DNA from: Blastocladiella emersonii ATCC 22665
Lineage: Eukaryota > Blastocladiomycota > Blastocladiomycetes > Blastocladiales > Blastocladiaceae
Length of the DNA stretch: 64,000 nt
Reading direction: 5' to 3'
NCBI GenBank assembly: GCA_025594325.1
Contig: JANHCV010000001.1
Coordinates: 3,472,001-3,536,000, forward strand
Shown here: in pieces, positions 31,853 to 42,847 of the stretch
How the letters are laid out: every line of letters begins with the position of its first letter
How positions within the stretch are numbered: the first letter of the stretch is position 1
Position numbers and translations under genes: made by a program
The notes under the pieces: model-generated
What the model was told of the DNA's origin: nothing
What the model saw: only the letters and a program-made list of their open reading frames with translations
The model's database searches: none

Positions 31853-33231
31853 CGGGGCGGACGGCTTTCCACGATTTCCCTTTCTCTCTCTCTCTCTGTG
31901 AATGTTTGATTTGATGTTGAATGAATACAATCCAAAGTTTCGTTTAATTATGTTATAGCTCTTGTTCCTGACCGTACTTGCCCGCAATTTCGCCGCTGGT
32001 GAACTCGCTCTCGCCGTACACAGCGGTTTCGGGTGTAGTGGAACCGCGGCAGCGCCGCGAGTAGGGGATGGCGGAGCCTTGGACGGAAACGCTCCGCGGT
32101 CGGCCACGACGTTGATGGTGGCGGAAAGCGGTCTTATTGCATGGTATCGCTGCGTTGCATCGAGTCTAGTGTCAAGCGGAAGCGTTGCGTTGCAAGTCCC
32201 GGAGAGGAGCGAGGTCCCTCGCAGGAACGACGGGGAGGCCAGCAGCAGCAGCAGCGCCAGCAAGCGAGCAGCGCCTGCGCCTCGACGACCACGACGCTCC
32301 TGCTCTCGCTCTCCCTCACCCTTTTCATGAAGCACCACCATATACCATGAAGCGAATGAACTGGCTGCAACGAACACGGCGGTGCTTTCTGCGGCCTCAG
32401 CCAGCCGTGATCCCAGCGGGGCGCGACTACTGCTTCCCCTTCCCGCCGTACTCGATCCAGGTCGGCGTCATGAACACCCTGCACCTCAAACACCGATACG
32501 CGTGGCGCAACGCGTGGCGCAACGCGTCTCCGATCGCTCTTGGCCAAGCCGCGACCCAGCACGCGTCCGCGGGCCCATCGTCCAGTTGTCGTTGGCGCCC
32601 GTGAAATTGTCGGAGTTGCTGAACTCAACAATCGCTGCGCTGAAGTTTCCGAGGCCCGACCCTTCCGAGCCGGCGCCACGTCTCGCCAGCGGACCTGGCG
32701 TCGCAACACGCAAGACGCTTGTGGGCGAGCTTTCTCACACGCCGAGCGAGTTTCCCTCGGTTCGCACACTTTGAGGCCCGCCCGCCTCGTGCTGAGAGTT
32801 TCCGACGTGACAGTCTCGCAGCGATGCATAAAGCTCGTCGCCGCCGCCAAGGCTCACGCGTCGCGAAGCTGTCCAGGTTCGCTCTGCTGGCTCGGCGCTC
32901 CTGAACTCGAGCCCACCACTCTCACCCGCTTCCGAGATGTTGGTCTAACGTCAAACTTGCGATTGCTTCTGTTTTCGGGTCGGATGAGGTAACTGTGTGT
33001 GCCATGATGATGATGATATGCAAGCGATGGGGGAAGGGGAGGAGGGACGCGAGGGTGAAGGTAGGGACGGATACACGATGAGGATGATGGAGAGGGAGTC
33101 GCTGCTCGCCCGGCGGCCCATGACGGCGCACACGCTGCAGATCGCGCAGCGCGTGCACAGCTGGCCAGACCGCGAGCGAGGACGTGGCGCTGAGTAGGCG
33201 GAACCTGCCCGCCCGCCCGCCCAGTGCTGCA
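31853..33231. other. Intergenic region, convergent ends, no gene seen
   Basis: About 1.4 kb between the orphan gene and the RhoGAP gene, which converge. A 12-bp unit (ACGCGTGGCGCA) is repeated about 2.5 times at 32498-32527. Open frames here are Arg/Ser-rich and resemble no family. For two gene 3' ends the gap is unusually long for this window. Confidence 0.45.
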
Positions 33232-36200
33232 CTACGCCGTAGGCGCGCGCATCAGCCTCGCCCTCGCGGCCGCGTCAGCGTCGGGGTTCCCGGTCCCGCC
33301 GCCACCGTTGTTGATCGACGGCGTGCCGTACGCGGCGAGCACGTCGAACGACGCGTCGCTGCCGCGCGCGCTTCGTGGCGGCATGCTGGCCGAGGACGAC
33401 TTGACACCGGGCGGCGCGAGCGCGGCCGACGCGGCCGACGACGACGGGTCCTCGCCCGTTGGCGTGCGCCCGTCCATGTACAGCAGCGACGAAAAGTCCA
33501 TGAGCGCGTCCGACGGGAGCCCGAGCGACGGCAGGTGCAGGCGCGGCAGGGCGATCCCGGTCCCGTCGTCGCTGGCGTGGTGCTGGTGGTGGGCCGGGGG
33601 CGGTAATGGCGGCTGCTGCTGCGCCGCAGCGGCGGAAGCGGACCCGAACAGCGCCGTGTGGTGCTCGAGGAGGAACTCGACCACATCGATCGAGCCCATG
33701 TCAAAGTAGGCCTCGCCGCGAGCGGGGTCGCGCATGAGCGTCGGGCCGAACACGACGCCCAAATTGTGCGGCGTCATGCGGGTCAGCGCATGGTTATCGG
33801 CGACGCGGCGGAGGTGCGCGAACAGGACGTGCAGAGTCGCTGCATGCGCGGGCGGGAGCTGGGCGACGGCGCGGCGCATCGCGGCCTGGCGGGCCGCGAG
33901 CTCAGCATCGTCGGCGGCCTCGTCGCCGCCGTGGTCGCTCGCCGTGGCGCGCATCGCCTCCTTGACGAGCGGGTACACGCCGAACGTGATGAGCGGGTTG
34001 GGCAGGTCGCGCAGGTACTGCTTGAGGACCGACGTGGCCACGGTCACGTCGCCGTACACGTCCTCGTCGGCGAGGTTGGGCAAGTGCCCGCGGTCAAAGT
34101 CGGCCACGGCCTGCTTGACGAGGTTGAGCGGGCCCGACTTGCGGTACACGCCCTCAAAGTCCATGCCGATCGCCTCGACCGCGGCCACGCACCGCGCCAC
34201 GACCGCGGGCACGCCGTGCGGGTCGCCGGCCATGGTCTGGGCGAGGTCGACGCCAAACACCTTGACCGGCGGGCCGCCCGCGTTCGCGCCCGCGGCGCCA
34301 GCCGCCGCTGCAGCAGCCGCTGCACCCGCGCCCGCGGACCCAGCACCGTGCTTGCCGGCCTTGGCCTTGAACCCCTTGCCGTCGGTGATGTGGGCCTCGA
34401 TCGCGCCGGGGCACCGTGGCGGGACCATGGGCGCGCACTTGGTGTGGGCAACGAGCCCGCAGCACCGGCAGCTCATTTCGCGCGCGCCGCCCATGCCCCA
34501 GATGCGGTCGCCGCACTGGTGGCACTTGACAATCTTGTTGAACGTGGTGGCCTGGAAAATGTGCGACTTGTCGCCCGACGTCATGGCGTTGCTGGACCCG
34601 AGCGCGACTGAGCGGATCGACGCCGCGTCGTCGTCGAGCGACCCGGCGGGCGGCGGCGACGGCGACGGGAACTGGCCGCCGGAGTGCAGCTGGCCGGCGG
34701 GCGACGCGTTCGGGCTGGGCCCCGTGCCAGTGCCAGGCGGTTTCGCCGACATCTTGCGCCCGCCGGGCCCGTACCCGGGCGTCGGCGGCATCGACGCGGT
34801 GCCGGCCGACGACGCATACCCGCTACTCCCCCCGCTGCCGTACGCGCTATCGTCCTCGGCCGTCATCTTGTCCTTGATCTTAGCGAACGCGGACGTGACG
34901 CCGGCGAGCCCGAGGTTGAACTTGCTGGGCTTCTTGGGCCGCTTGGGCGCCGGGAACGTGAACGTGTGCTCGCGCGACGGCGACGACAGCGGCGTGATAT
35001 CGTACGAGGGCCGGCGGTACCCGGCGCCGACGAGCCCGAGCGTAATCCCGCCGGGCCCGTGCGCGGACGAGCCCATGACGGCGGCGGGGCTCGCGCCGGC
35101 AGCCCCAATCTCGCGGAGCGAGGGCACGGGGGAGGGCGCTGCGGGCGACGCCTTGACGGCGGGCGAGCCGCGGACGACAACGGGTCCCGGGCTCGGCCCC
35201 GCGGCGCGCGCGGCCTCGAGGGCCTCCTGGTGCGGGTTGACGACACGCGGCGAGGTCGGCGCGCTGAGGCTCCCGCCCATGCCGCCGTCGGCGCGGCGCG
35301 GGGACCCGATGCCGGGCGTCGGCGACATGGGCTCGTCGGCGGGCCGCAGGGCGGCGGCGGCGTTGGGCGAGTTGGCGAGGATCGAGGGGCCCGAGCGCGG
35401 CGGCGGGACGAGGATCGGCTCGAGCGTGATGAGCGCGCGCCGCTCGGCGCGCGTCAGGCCGTCGAGCGACTTGGACGCGCCGAGCGTCGGCGACTTGACG
35501 CTGTCGAGGCCCGGCGTCGGCGCGCGGTCGGCTGCAGCGGCGGCGGCGGCCGGGAGCGCGGGGACGGGCGGGATCTCTTCACTGGGCGTGCCCGGGTTGC
35601 TACCGCCTGACGCAGCGGCAGCGCTGTTGCTCGTGTCGAGCGGGTACGACGCGGTGCGGGGCGGGCGCACGAGGACAGTGGCGGCGCTGACAGTTTCGCG
35701 GTGCAGCGACGCCTCGCGCGGCACGTCCTCGGCGTGGATGATGGTCGAGGCCGAGAAATTGGCGGCGCCGTTGGACGGGGCCGCGCTGACGGGCGAGAGG
35801 CCATCCTGGGCGCCAGCGGCGGCGGTGGGCGGGAGGAGCGGGAGGTCCTTGGTCGGGAGCGGCGGCGGGGTAGCCGCTGTGCGGTCGCCCTCGGCTGCCG
35901 CAGCGACGACGGCGGGAGCGGCGGTAGCGGGGACGATGGTCGTGGAACTGCTGCCCGAGGGCGCGGGCGACGCCGTGTTCCGGGGAGTCGCTTCAAGCGA
36001 CGCCACGTCGCGCTGCAGGCGCGCGCGCAGGGCCTCGAGCTCCTCGACCTCGCGCAGGAGGTTGCGTTTGCGCTGGATGAAGATCTCGTCGGTCGACGTC
36101 GCCGCAGTGGGCTCACCCGATGCGTTCTCCTCATCCTCGTCCTCCTCGGGAACCGACTCGAGGTCCTTGACCGACGACGCGGCGGACCCGGAACCGCGGG

Positions 36201-37418
36201 TCGCGGCGGAGCGCAGGGTGTCAGGGAGCTGCGGGACGGGCGGCGCGGCGGGGTCGGTTTCGAGGGGACCGGGGCGGTCGAGGGACTCGGTGAGGGCGGT
36301 GACGATCGAGGTGACGATGGAGCGGTCGTCGAGGTCGTCGTCGACGGCGTTGGCGACCACGCTGTCGTTGGGTCCAGCGGCCGAGTCCTCGGCCATGCGC
36401 TTGGCGGCAGGGCTGCGCTTCGCGTCGTCGTCGGCGCGCAGGCCACCCTCATCGTCGTCGCTGTCCTCGGCGGGCCGCGCAGGGCGAGCGGGGCGTGGTG
36501 GGCGGACGGGCGGCGTGGATGCGGGGGTAGCGACGGGGGACGCAAGACCGTGGTGCGGGCGCATCGAGGGCGACGTCGCCGAGATCGCAGCGAGCTCGTC
36601 GCGAGCAGCCACGAGGTCGGCCTCGAGATCGTCGCGCTCGCGGCGGGTGGCGCGGAGGTCGTCTTTGATGTTCTCGAGCATCTCCTCGAGGCGCTCAATG
36701 TACTCCTGGTCTTCGCGCATCTGTGCGCGGAGGCGCTCGGCGGTGGCCGAGGCGAGGGCGAGCTCGCTGGCAAGGCGCTTGCGCTCGGCGACCTCGTTGG
36801 CGAGGGCCTTCTGGGCGGCGGCGTGGGCCGTGTCGGCGTCGTGGCGGCGGTTGCCCTCGGCGCGCAGCTCGCGGCGCAGGCGGTCGATCTCGGCGTAGGC
36901 GGCCGAGGCGTCGGCGCCCGTGCCGGAGCCGGCGGGCCCGTTGCCGTTGGCGAAGAGCGAGCGGGTGGCGATCTGCGGCGAGCCCTGCGGCGACGCGGCG
37001 GCGGTGGCGGCGGCCGACGAGTGGGCGCTGGAGGCGCCGGCGGCGGTGGCCTGCAGCAGCTGCTCGAGGTGCTTGCGGCGCGTGGCCTCCTTGACGAGGT
37101 CATCGTGCACGGCGGCGAGGCGGTCCTCGACGTCGGATCGCGCGGCCGACTCGCGGGCGAGGTCGTCCTTGACCCGGTTGAACTCCTCGAGCGCCTTGCG
37201 GCTAATCGTCTGGCGAGTACGGGAGCGGAGGCGAAGTGAGTTGGATGGACCTTGTCCGACTCGGCCGGGCCGGAAGCCAGGGACGGACGGGCGGATAGAG
37301 GAATGGAGGGACGCACCTTGAGCTTGGCAAAGTGGGTCTCGGCGTCGACGAGCTGGCGCTTGGTGGCGTCGAGCTCGGCCTGCAGCGCGGCCGCGGCGTC
37401 GGGCGGGTACCCGGACAT
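33232..37418 (-). CDS. Rho GTPase-activating protein with coiled coil and C1 domain
   Basis: It should switch off a Rho-family GTPase that controls the actin cytoskeleton or wall synthesis. Two exons (37418-37317 and 37209-33232) give 1,359 residues. Order: an N-terminal coiled coil (about 1-260, rich in Arg/Glu/Ala heptads); a very long disordered Ser/Pro/Ala linker (about 270-900); a C1 zinc finger at about 915-968, where HxxxF and the CHQCG, CRCCG, HTKC cysteine/histidine pattern are intact; then the RhoGAP domain at about 1016-1225. The arginine finger sits in GVYRKSG (about residue 1054), followed by VLKQYLRDLPNPLI and NLGVVFGPTLMR. About 130 residues of Pro/Ser-rich tail follow. C1 domains can bind diacylglycerol, but residue details here were not checked. 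The ATG at 37418 starts MSGYPPD. Confidence 0.9.
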
Positions 37419-38277
37419 GGTGGCGGCGGCGGCGGCGGTCGGCCCGAATCAGGACAGGGAGGAGGAGGAAGGAAACGGGTTGGCGATGGGTCGGTTGGGT
37501 TGAATCAGCAGCAGCAATCGGCGGCAAAGCGGGAGTCTGGTGCCGGTGCCCGGAGAAGCAGCATGCAGGGCGACGACGGCGGCTGGCTGGGCCACGGGCA
37601 GCGACTAGAGGTGCAGCGGACGTGAAGCGTCAGGACGCTGCTGCTGCCGTGGTAGTGGTGGTGACACTCACGAGTGCGAAGCGGTGGTGGTGTCGACGAT
37701 GGCTCCCCTCGGCGGATCCGGATCAGCAGAAGCCCGAGCGAGCGAGGTGCAGTGCAGGGCGGTGCAGTGCAGGTTGTGCGTGTGCGTGTGCGCAAGTCTA
37801 GCGATGGGTGTGCGTAGTGGGCCGAGAGAGGGGGAGGAGGGGAGCGAGAAGGGATCAGCACGCAGCCCACACGGCGAGGGCGGCGAAGCGGCCGCCGCCA
37901 CACGGCGGCCCACTGGTTCAAGAACCCCACGTGATTCGGCGTCGACTCGCCGGCCGCGGTCGGTCGTCGCGCGGCCCGCGTGGCCACCGTCGTCGTCGCC
38001 CTCCTGCAGTCGCGGCCGCAGTCGTGGCCGTGGTCGACCAGGTGGTCGACCTCGCCGCTGTCACCACGGCGACCATCCTCGCGCGCCTCCCTTCCTTCCG
38101 CCTTGGCCGCGCCCCTCAACACAAGCTCTGTGATGACTTGCCGGCTCTTCCGGGACGCCGTCTATTTCCGGCACCACGGTGTGGCTGCGACGTCGCGCAT
38201 GCACGTCGCGCAGCACCACGCCTCGTCTCATGTTTCACGTCGCGTCGACGCGTGCCGCAAGCCAACGAAGGTCCATT
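37419..38277. other. Intergenic region, no gene seen
   Basis: About 860 bp upstream of the RhoGAP gene and downstream of the LisH-CTLH gene. Short Arg/Ser-rich frames only; nothing supported. It contains a (GCG)n-rich stretch next to the RhoGAP start. Confidence 0.45.
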
Positions 38278-39222
38278 CTACACCACCTGCGCCTGCACCT
38301 GCGCCCCGGCCGCGCCGGCCACCGTGTACAGCTGCCGGACCACAACCTCGAGCGCGGACGTGCGTCGGCGGAGGACCGCGCCGTTGGCCGCCGCCGCGAG
38401 CGCCGCGCGCCGGTCCGCGTCGAGCAGCGCCGCCGTCGGGCTGTGGTACGGGTCCGGGTACGCCATGAGCGTAAACGCCGCCGCGATCGCGTTGGCCACG
38501 GCCGCGTCGCTGCCCTGCTGCACGTACGCGGCCAGGTGCTGCTGCGAGAACCGGAGGGCCGCCAGCGCGTCGCCCGACCGCACGTGCTCGACGAACGCCT
38601 GCACGTCCAGGTGCACGCAGAGTGGGACCGTGTCGTGGCCGATGGGCGTCGCGAGGGACCACGGGAAGTGGTGCGACAGGAGCGACTTGGCGGTCTCGAT
38701 GGAGCCTTCGAGGATGAGCGACTTGATCTCTACGTTGTCGTTCGAGTCAGCGAGCGCGCTCAGGGACCGCAACGGGAGCCCGTACCCTTGCGCCGCCTCA
38801 GGGACCGCAACGCGGCGCCGTGCCGGTGGACGACGGCGTCGACCGACTCGGACCCGGACACCTTGCGCTCGCGCTTGAGCGGGTTTTCGGCCACGGCGAC
38901 CAGCACCTCGTCGTCGCTACCGCTGTCTTCGACCATCGCGTCCTCCTCGGGTTCCTCGAGCGCGCGCACCAGGACGGGATTGTGGCCGTACATTGCGCAC
39001 AGGGTCTTCTCGTGGCTACACTCGTGCAGCAAGATGAGCTCCTGGCGCGAGAGTCGTACCAGCGGCGGGACTGGACCACTCCACGACGAGGTAGTCGACG
39101 ACGAGGTCGCGCGCCTGCGCGTCCACCACCAGTTCCCTTGCCACCACGCCGTCGTCCTTGTCGGCGGCAGGGCGCGTTGCACCGAGCTTGGTGCGCTCGC
39201 CGACCTGGAGGTGGGTATTCAT
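38278..39222 (-). CDS. LisH-CTLH-CRA protein (GID/CTLH E3 subunit, GID8- or RanBPM-like)
   Basis: Exons 39222-39077, 39015-38786 and 38729-38278 give 275 residues. A LisH-like segment, VVDYLVVECHEKTLCAMYG, forms across the first intron. An acidic linker follows, then a CTLH domain starting EIKSLILEGSIETAKSLL and continuing DVQAFVEHVRSGDALAALRF, and a CRA region with LMAYPDPYHSPTAALLD. This order is shared by GID8 and by RanBPM/GID1, subunits of the GID/CTLH ubiquitin ligase. The CRA segment resembles RanBPM more, but the SPRY domain of RanBPM is absent; GID8 also lacks SPRY and is near this length. A 16-bp direct repeat (38759-38774 and 38797-38812) lies across the second exon/intron boundary. 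Confidence 0.72.
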
Positions 39223-39454
39223 TTGCGTGCGTCGTGTCCGTTGCCGGGAGCGAGAGCGGTTGTTCCCTCAACCGAGCTTTCGCGCGGAAGTGGGCGACGC
39301 GTCATCGCTCGACCGATCGCGCGACGCGCTCTCGAGGCATGAGTGATCATCACGGCGGCCATCAACGGGACTCTGGACTCTTTGTTTGCTTCGCACATGC
39401 TAATCGACGACGACGACGACGACGACGACACCGACAAACTCACTACAGCAAACC

Positions 39455-40147
39455 CTACTGCTTGATCTCGGGCGCCGCGGGCCCTGTCTTGATCGTCTGC
39501 GCCTGCTCGGGGTGGCGGTCGCCCATGTACGCGCCGGCGTTGACGCGCGCCACGGCGTGAACCCCGCCGGCCTCGCAGTCGGTCGCCGCGTTGGCCGCGC
39601 CCGCCTCGCCGTTCCCGAGCGCCGCGGCCTCGGCCGCCTGGGTCTCGGCGAGCTCGGCGCGGCGCGCCGCGATACTCTGCGCCGCCGCCTCGCCCTGCAC
39701 CGTGAGCGGGTTCATCTTGTCCTGGATGAACTTCTTGGCTTTGGCGAGCGGCGACGTCGGGTTGGCGAGGTCCGGGTCCGACACGGGCGACGCCAGCGCC
39801 TCGTGCAGGAGCGCCGCGGGACCCTCGCGGTCCGGGTGCGGGACTGGCGCCCGCTGGTGTTCTTGGGGAGGAAGCGGTGGGCGCTCGATGCGCGTCGTCG
39901 CCGCCGGGTCCGGCTCGCCCGCGTCGAACCGCGGCGGCTCCATGCCCGGCGTCGTCACCGTCGACGACGCGAACGCGCGGCGCAGCGGGTACATCTTGAA
40001 CACGCCCGGCGCGGTGGGCGGGGCGGCGCGCGGACGGCGGCCGAGGCGGCGCAGTGCGAGCCGCGCGCGCGTAGAGACCGTGGTCGGCGTCGTGGTGGTG
40101 GCCGCGCGCGAAAAGTGCCGGCGCAGCGTCGCGAAACGAGAATACAT
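39455..40147 (-). CDS. Probable mitochondrial protein, unrecognised
   Basis: A single-exon frame of 230 residues. The first ~55 residues are rich in Arg, Ala, Thr and Ser with no acids (for example RFATLRRHFSRAATTTT), a typical mitochondrial presequence. The rest is a hydrophilic chain with LAKAKKFIQDKMNP and ARRAELAETQAAEAA, probably helical, and a short C-terminal segment ending EIKQ. I recognise no family. Codon use has a strong G/C third position like its neighbours, which supports coding. It is not obviously spliced. A second start at Met 52 would remove most of the presequence. Confidence 0.55.
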   Translation of the reverse strand: MYSRFATLRRHFSRAATTTTPTTVSTRARLALRRLGRRPRAAPPTAPGVFKMYPLRRAFASSTVTTPGMEPPRFDAGEPDPAATTRIERPPLPPQEHQRAPVPHPDREGPAALLHEALASPVSDPDLANPTSPLAKAKKFIQDKMNPLTVQGEAAAQSIAARRAELAETQAAEAAALGNGEAGAANAATDCEAGGVHAVARVNAGAYMGDRHPEQAQTIKTGPAAPEIKQ

Positions 40148-40363
40148 GGTCGTGGTGGTGGAACTCGAGCAGCAGCAGTTGGTGTATAGCTATGATCTTG
40201 ATCGTGATGATGGGAGGGGAGGGGAGGGGAGGGAGAGAGGGAGCGCGGCAGGGCGAGCGGACCGAGGGCGTGGTGGTCTCACGGACGCGTCCGCCGTGCT
40301 GAGCCAGATTCACACGCATCACCGCGCCGATTGATCCCGAGACCCCTCCCCCTGCCTGCCGTC

Positions 40364-41686
40364 TCAAGCGATCGGCAGCACCCGTTCCAGCGCCTGCGCC
40401 AGCGGCCGGGTCGCGAACGGCAGCACGCCGAGCCGGCCGTGCAAGTCGGCGAGCACCTGCCGCGCAGGGCCCGTCATCGCGCCGCCCGGCCGCCCCCGCG
40501 CGAGGAACCGCGCGAGCAGCAAGAGGTACTCGAGCCACTGCGCCGACTCGAGGAGGAGGTCGACCAGCACCGTCGCGTCGCCGCCGAGGACGTCGCGGAC
40601 CACCGTCTCCCACACGGCGAGCGGGGTCGTGGCCGCGACAAGTTGGAGGCGGCACGGCGATCTGGGGCCGTCGCCCGCGTGGATCTGCAGGTGCGCGAGC
40701 ACGAGCGCGGCGAGGTGCTTGTCGTTGATGGCGCACAGCGCGAGAGCGTCGCCAGCGGCCGGGTCGAACTGAGGGGAAGGACCCGCGCACAGGGCACACG
40801 CGGCGGCGGGGCCAACCGCGGCCGCAAACTCGAGGTGCGCGAGAAGCGCCGTCGCGACGCACTCGAGGTCCGTGGCCGCGGCCGTCGCGACCAGCTCGGA
40901 CCGGTTACGCGCGAGGTGGGCATCCACGTTGAACCCGGCGGGGAACCGCGGCAGGAGGTAGGGCAGGGCCGCGGCGAGCGACGCAAGGAGGGCCGTGTCA
41001 CCGCGCGACCGGGCGTGGGCAACGAGAACTCGCGCGAGCCGCACGACACGGCGAACAACGGCTGCATCGGCGCCGGTCGCGGGGACGAGCGACCGCACCA
41101 AGCTCGACAGCGACGCGACGAGCGTGCCGAGCGCCGCGAGCTCGCTCGGGACGCGGTTGATGCCGAGCCACCGGACCGCGTCCACGGCGACGCGGAAGAG
41201 CGCGACGGCCACGGCGGCGGCGAGCGATCCCGTCTGCGCGGGACCCGGCAGCCAGCCCGTCGCGCTCGCCACGAGGCGCGGGACCACGTCCGTTGCCCAC
41301 GCCGCGAGCACCCCCTCGAGCGGCATGAGGTCCACGTCCAGGACGTCGAGCTGGTCGCCGAGCGACTGTGCACTATCCCCGCCCGCCGTGACGGGTACGG
41401 CGGCGAGCGGCGGCTCGTCGGCCGCGTGCCGGGCACACTTGAAGGCGCGGTGCACCGTCGACAGCACGCGGAACTGCGCCCCGCGCAGCCACCACGGTCG
41501 GGCACCGCCGTGCTGCTCTAAGAAGAGGGCCGCCGTGAGGTACTCGAGCGTCTTGCGCGCCTGATCAGCGTCCTGGAGCAGCAGCGCGAGCAGCGTCTCC
41601 TCGGTCTCGGCGGCAACGGACGGCGACCCGAACAGCGACACGAGCCGCGCGTCGGCGCTCTCGCCGTTGCTGGCAGTCGTGTTCAT
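40364..41686 (-). CDS. Alpha-helical protein, tentatively Lines-like
   Basis: A single-exon frame of 440 residues starting at an ATG (41686) preceded by cacgcaacc. It is almost entirely Ala/Leu/Val-rich helix, as in HEAT- or armadillo-type proteins. Near the C-terminus DATVLVDLLLESAQWLEYLLLLARFL resembles the block in Lines (LINS) family proteins where a Leu-rich segment precedes a final helix. That match is weak and judged by eye. No membrane segments or catalytic motifs are evident. Function is unknown; the assignment is only a lead. Confidence 0.5.
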   Translation of the reverse strand: MNTTASNGESADARLVSLFGSPSVAAETEETLLALLLQDADQARKTLEYLTAALFLEQHGGARPWWLRGAQFRVLSTVHRAFKCARHAADEPPLAAVPVTAGGDSAQSLGDQLDVLDVDLMPLEGVLAAWATDVVPRLVASATGWLPGPAQTGSLAAAVAVALFRVAVDAVRWLGINRVPSELAALGTLVASLSSLVRSLVPATGADAAVVRRVVRLARVLVAHARSRGDTALLASLAAALPYLLPRFPAGFNVDAHLARNRSELVATAAATDLECVATALLAHLEFAAAVGPAAACALCAGPSPQFDPAAGDALALCAINDKHLAALVLAHLQIHAGDGPRSPCRLQLVAATTPLAVWETVVRDVLGGDATVLVDLLLESAQWLEYLLLLARFLARGRPGGAMTGPARQVLADLHGRLGVLPFATRPLAQALERVLPIA

Positions 41687-42192
41687 GGTTGCGTGGAAGC
41701 GGAAGTGGCGGCAGCGGGGTAAAAGTGGAGCTGGGCCGCTCACGACGTTGGGGGGAAGCCTCCCTCGCGGCGGTCCCGAGGAAGCTCTTCATCGCCGCCG
41801 ACACCACGCCCTGGCCCGCCCCACGTTGGGGGAGAGGGAGCGTGGGGAGGATGGCGAGGCGGAGATGGTGACCCTCGCTTCACGTGCCCCTCGGCGACGC
41901 GTCGCGAGGGGCGAGCGGATGACGCCGACCCAGCCTCGCCGCCCTGCCTCGGCCGCGGCCGCTGCTTGCGATGATGACTCGGGGAACGGCAAGGTTTGTG
42001 CATCACAGAACCGGGATCCTCCGAGGTGGCGACATCGGCTGCAGGATTCGTGCAGGATTCGTGCTGGGTTGGGAACGTCCCCCAGCAGGCGAGCACGAGC
42101 GCGAAACGCGTGCCTTTGGCCGCGGCCCCGAGCCGACCGACCGCCGCCGCCGCCCGCGGCCGTGGCCACCGCCGCCCTCGCTCCCTCCCCCC
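41687..42192. other. Upstream region, no gene seen
   Basis: About 500 bp between the divergent starts of the Lines-like gene and the small TATA-driven gene at 42308. No supported frame. It likely holds both promoters. Confidence 0.45.
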
Positions 42193-42199
42193 TATAAAA
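42193..42199 (+). promoter_or_regulatory. TATA box of the small gene at 42308
   Basis: TATAAAA in a pyrimidine-rich context (cccccTATAAAAcg), 115 nt before the ATG at 42308. It is one of the few clean TATA boxes in the window, most genes here having none. Confidence 0.6.
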
Positions 42200-42307
42200 C
42201 GCGGCCATCGCCCCCGACCCTCGCCACGACATCGTACCAACCACACGGAAACCACCTTTGCCCGCCAGCTTCCGCCAAGGCTTCCACCCACCTTCCACCC
42301 GTCCAAG

Positions 42308-42610
42308 ATGTTCGCCACCAAGCGCCCCCTCGCCCTGCTCGCCAGCCGCTTCGGCGCGATTGGCAAGATCCACACGTCGGTCCCGGCCGGCGCCGACGTG
42401 TCGCCGACGATGCAGGCCGCGCAGGCCGTTGCCGCGGCCGGGTCGTCGTCGCGCTCGCTCAACGCGGTGGCGTCCGAGTCGGCCAGCTTCCCGCAGGTGT
42501 CGTCGGCGTTCGTCGGCAACATGGTCGTGGCGCCACCAGCGCCCGCCGTCAACGAGCACGCGGCCGCCGTCGAGATCGAGTTCATCCCCGTCGAGATCGA
42601 CTGCGAGTAA
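42308..42610 (+). CDS. Small mitochondrial-type protein, unrecognised
   Basis: A single-exon frame of 100 residues. The start, MFATKRPLALLASRFGAIGK, is basic, hydrophobic and free of acids, like a mitochondrial presequence. The middle is Ala/Ser/Val-rich and the C-terminus is acidic (AAVEIEFIPVEIDCE). A clean TATA box lies upstream, and strong G/C third positions continue to the stop, which argue that it is real despite its size. I find no family match. Confidence 0.55.
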   Translation: MFATKRPLALLASRFGAIGKIHTSVPAGADVSPTMQAAQAVAAAGSSSRSLNAVASESASFPQVSSAFVGNMVVAPPAPAVNEHAAAVEIEFIPVEIDCE

Positions 42611-42847
42611 GGATGCCCATCGTCGTCGTCGTGGGTGCGGGGCAGGCCACCGATTCCAAGTGTATATAGCCTTCCCACACCCTGCCCCTCGCGCCCAGAG
42701 TCGCCGTTGTCGTTGTTGCCGCTGCTGTTGTATTGAAGTACCCGTTCTATCATAACCGAGTCGTTTCGTGCCCTCCTCCTCTCTCTGTCCGTCTGCAGCC
42801 TCGTGCGAAAGGCTCCCATCTCATATATCACAGTTTCCTCGTCCAAT

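Noticed and set aside
33734-36898. A 1,054-codon open frame antisense to the RhoGAP gene
   Set aside because: It is Ser/Ala/Arg-rich with no family character. It arises because G/C-ending codons leave few stops on the opposite strand.
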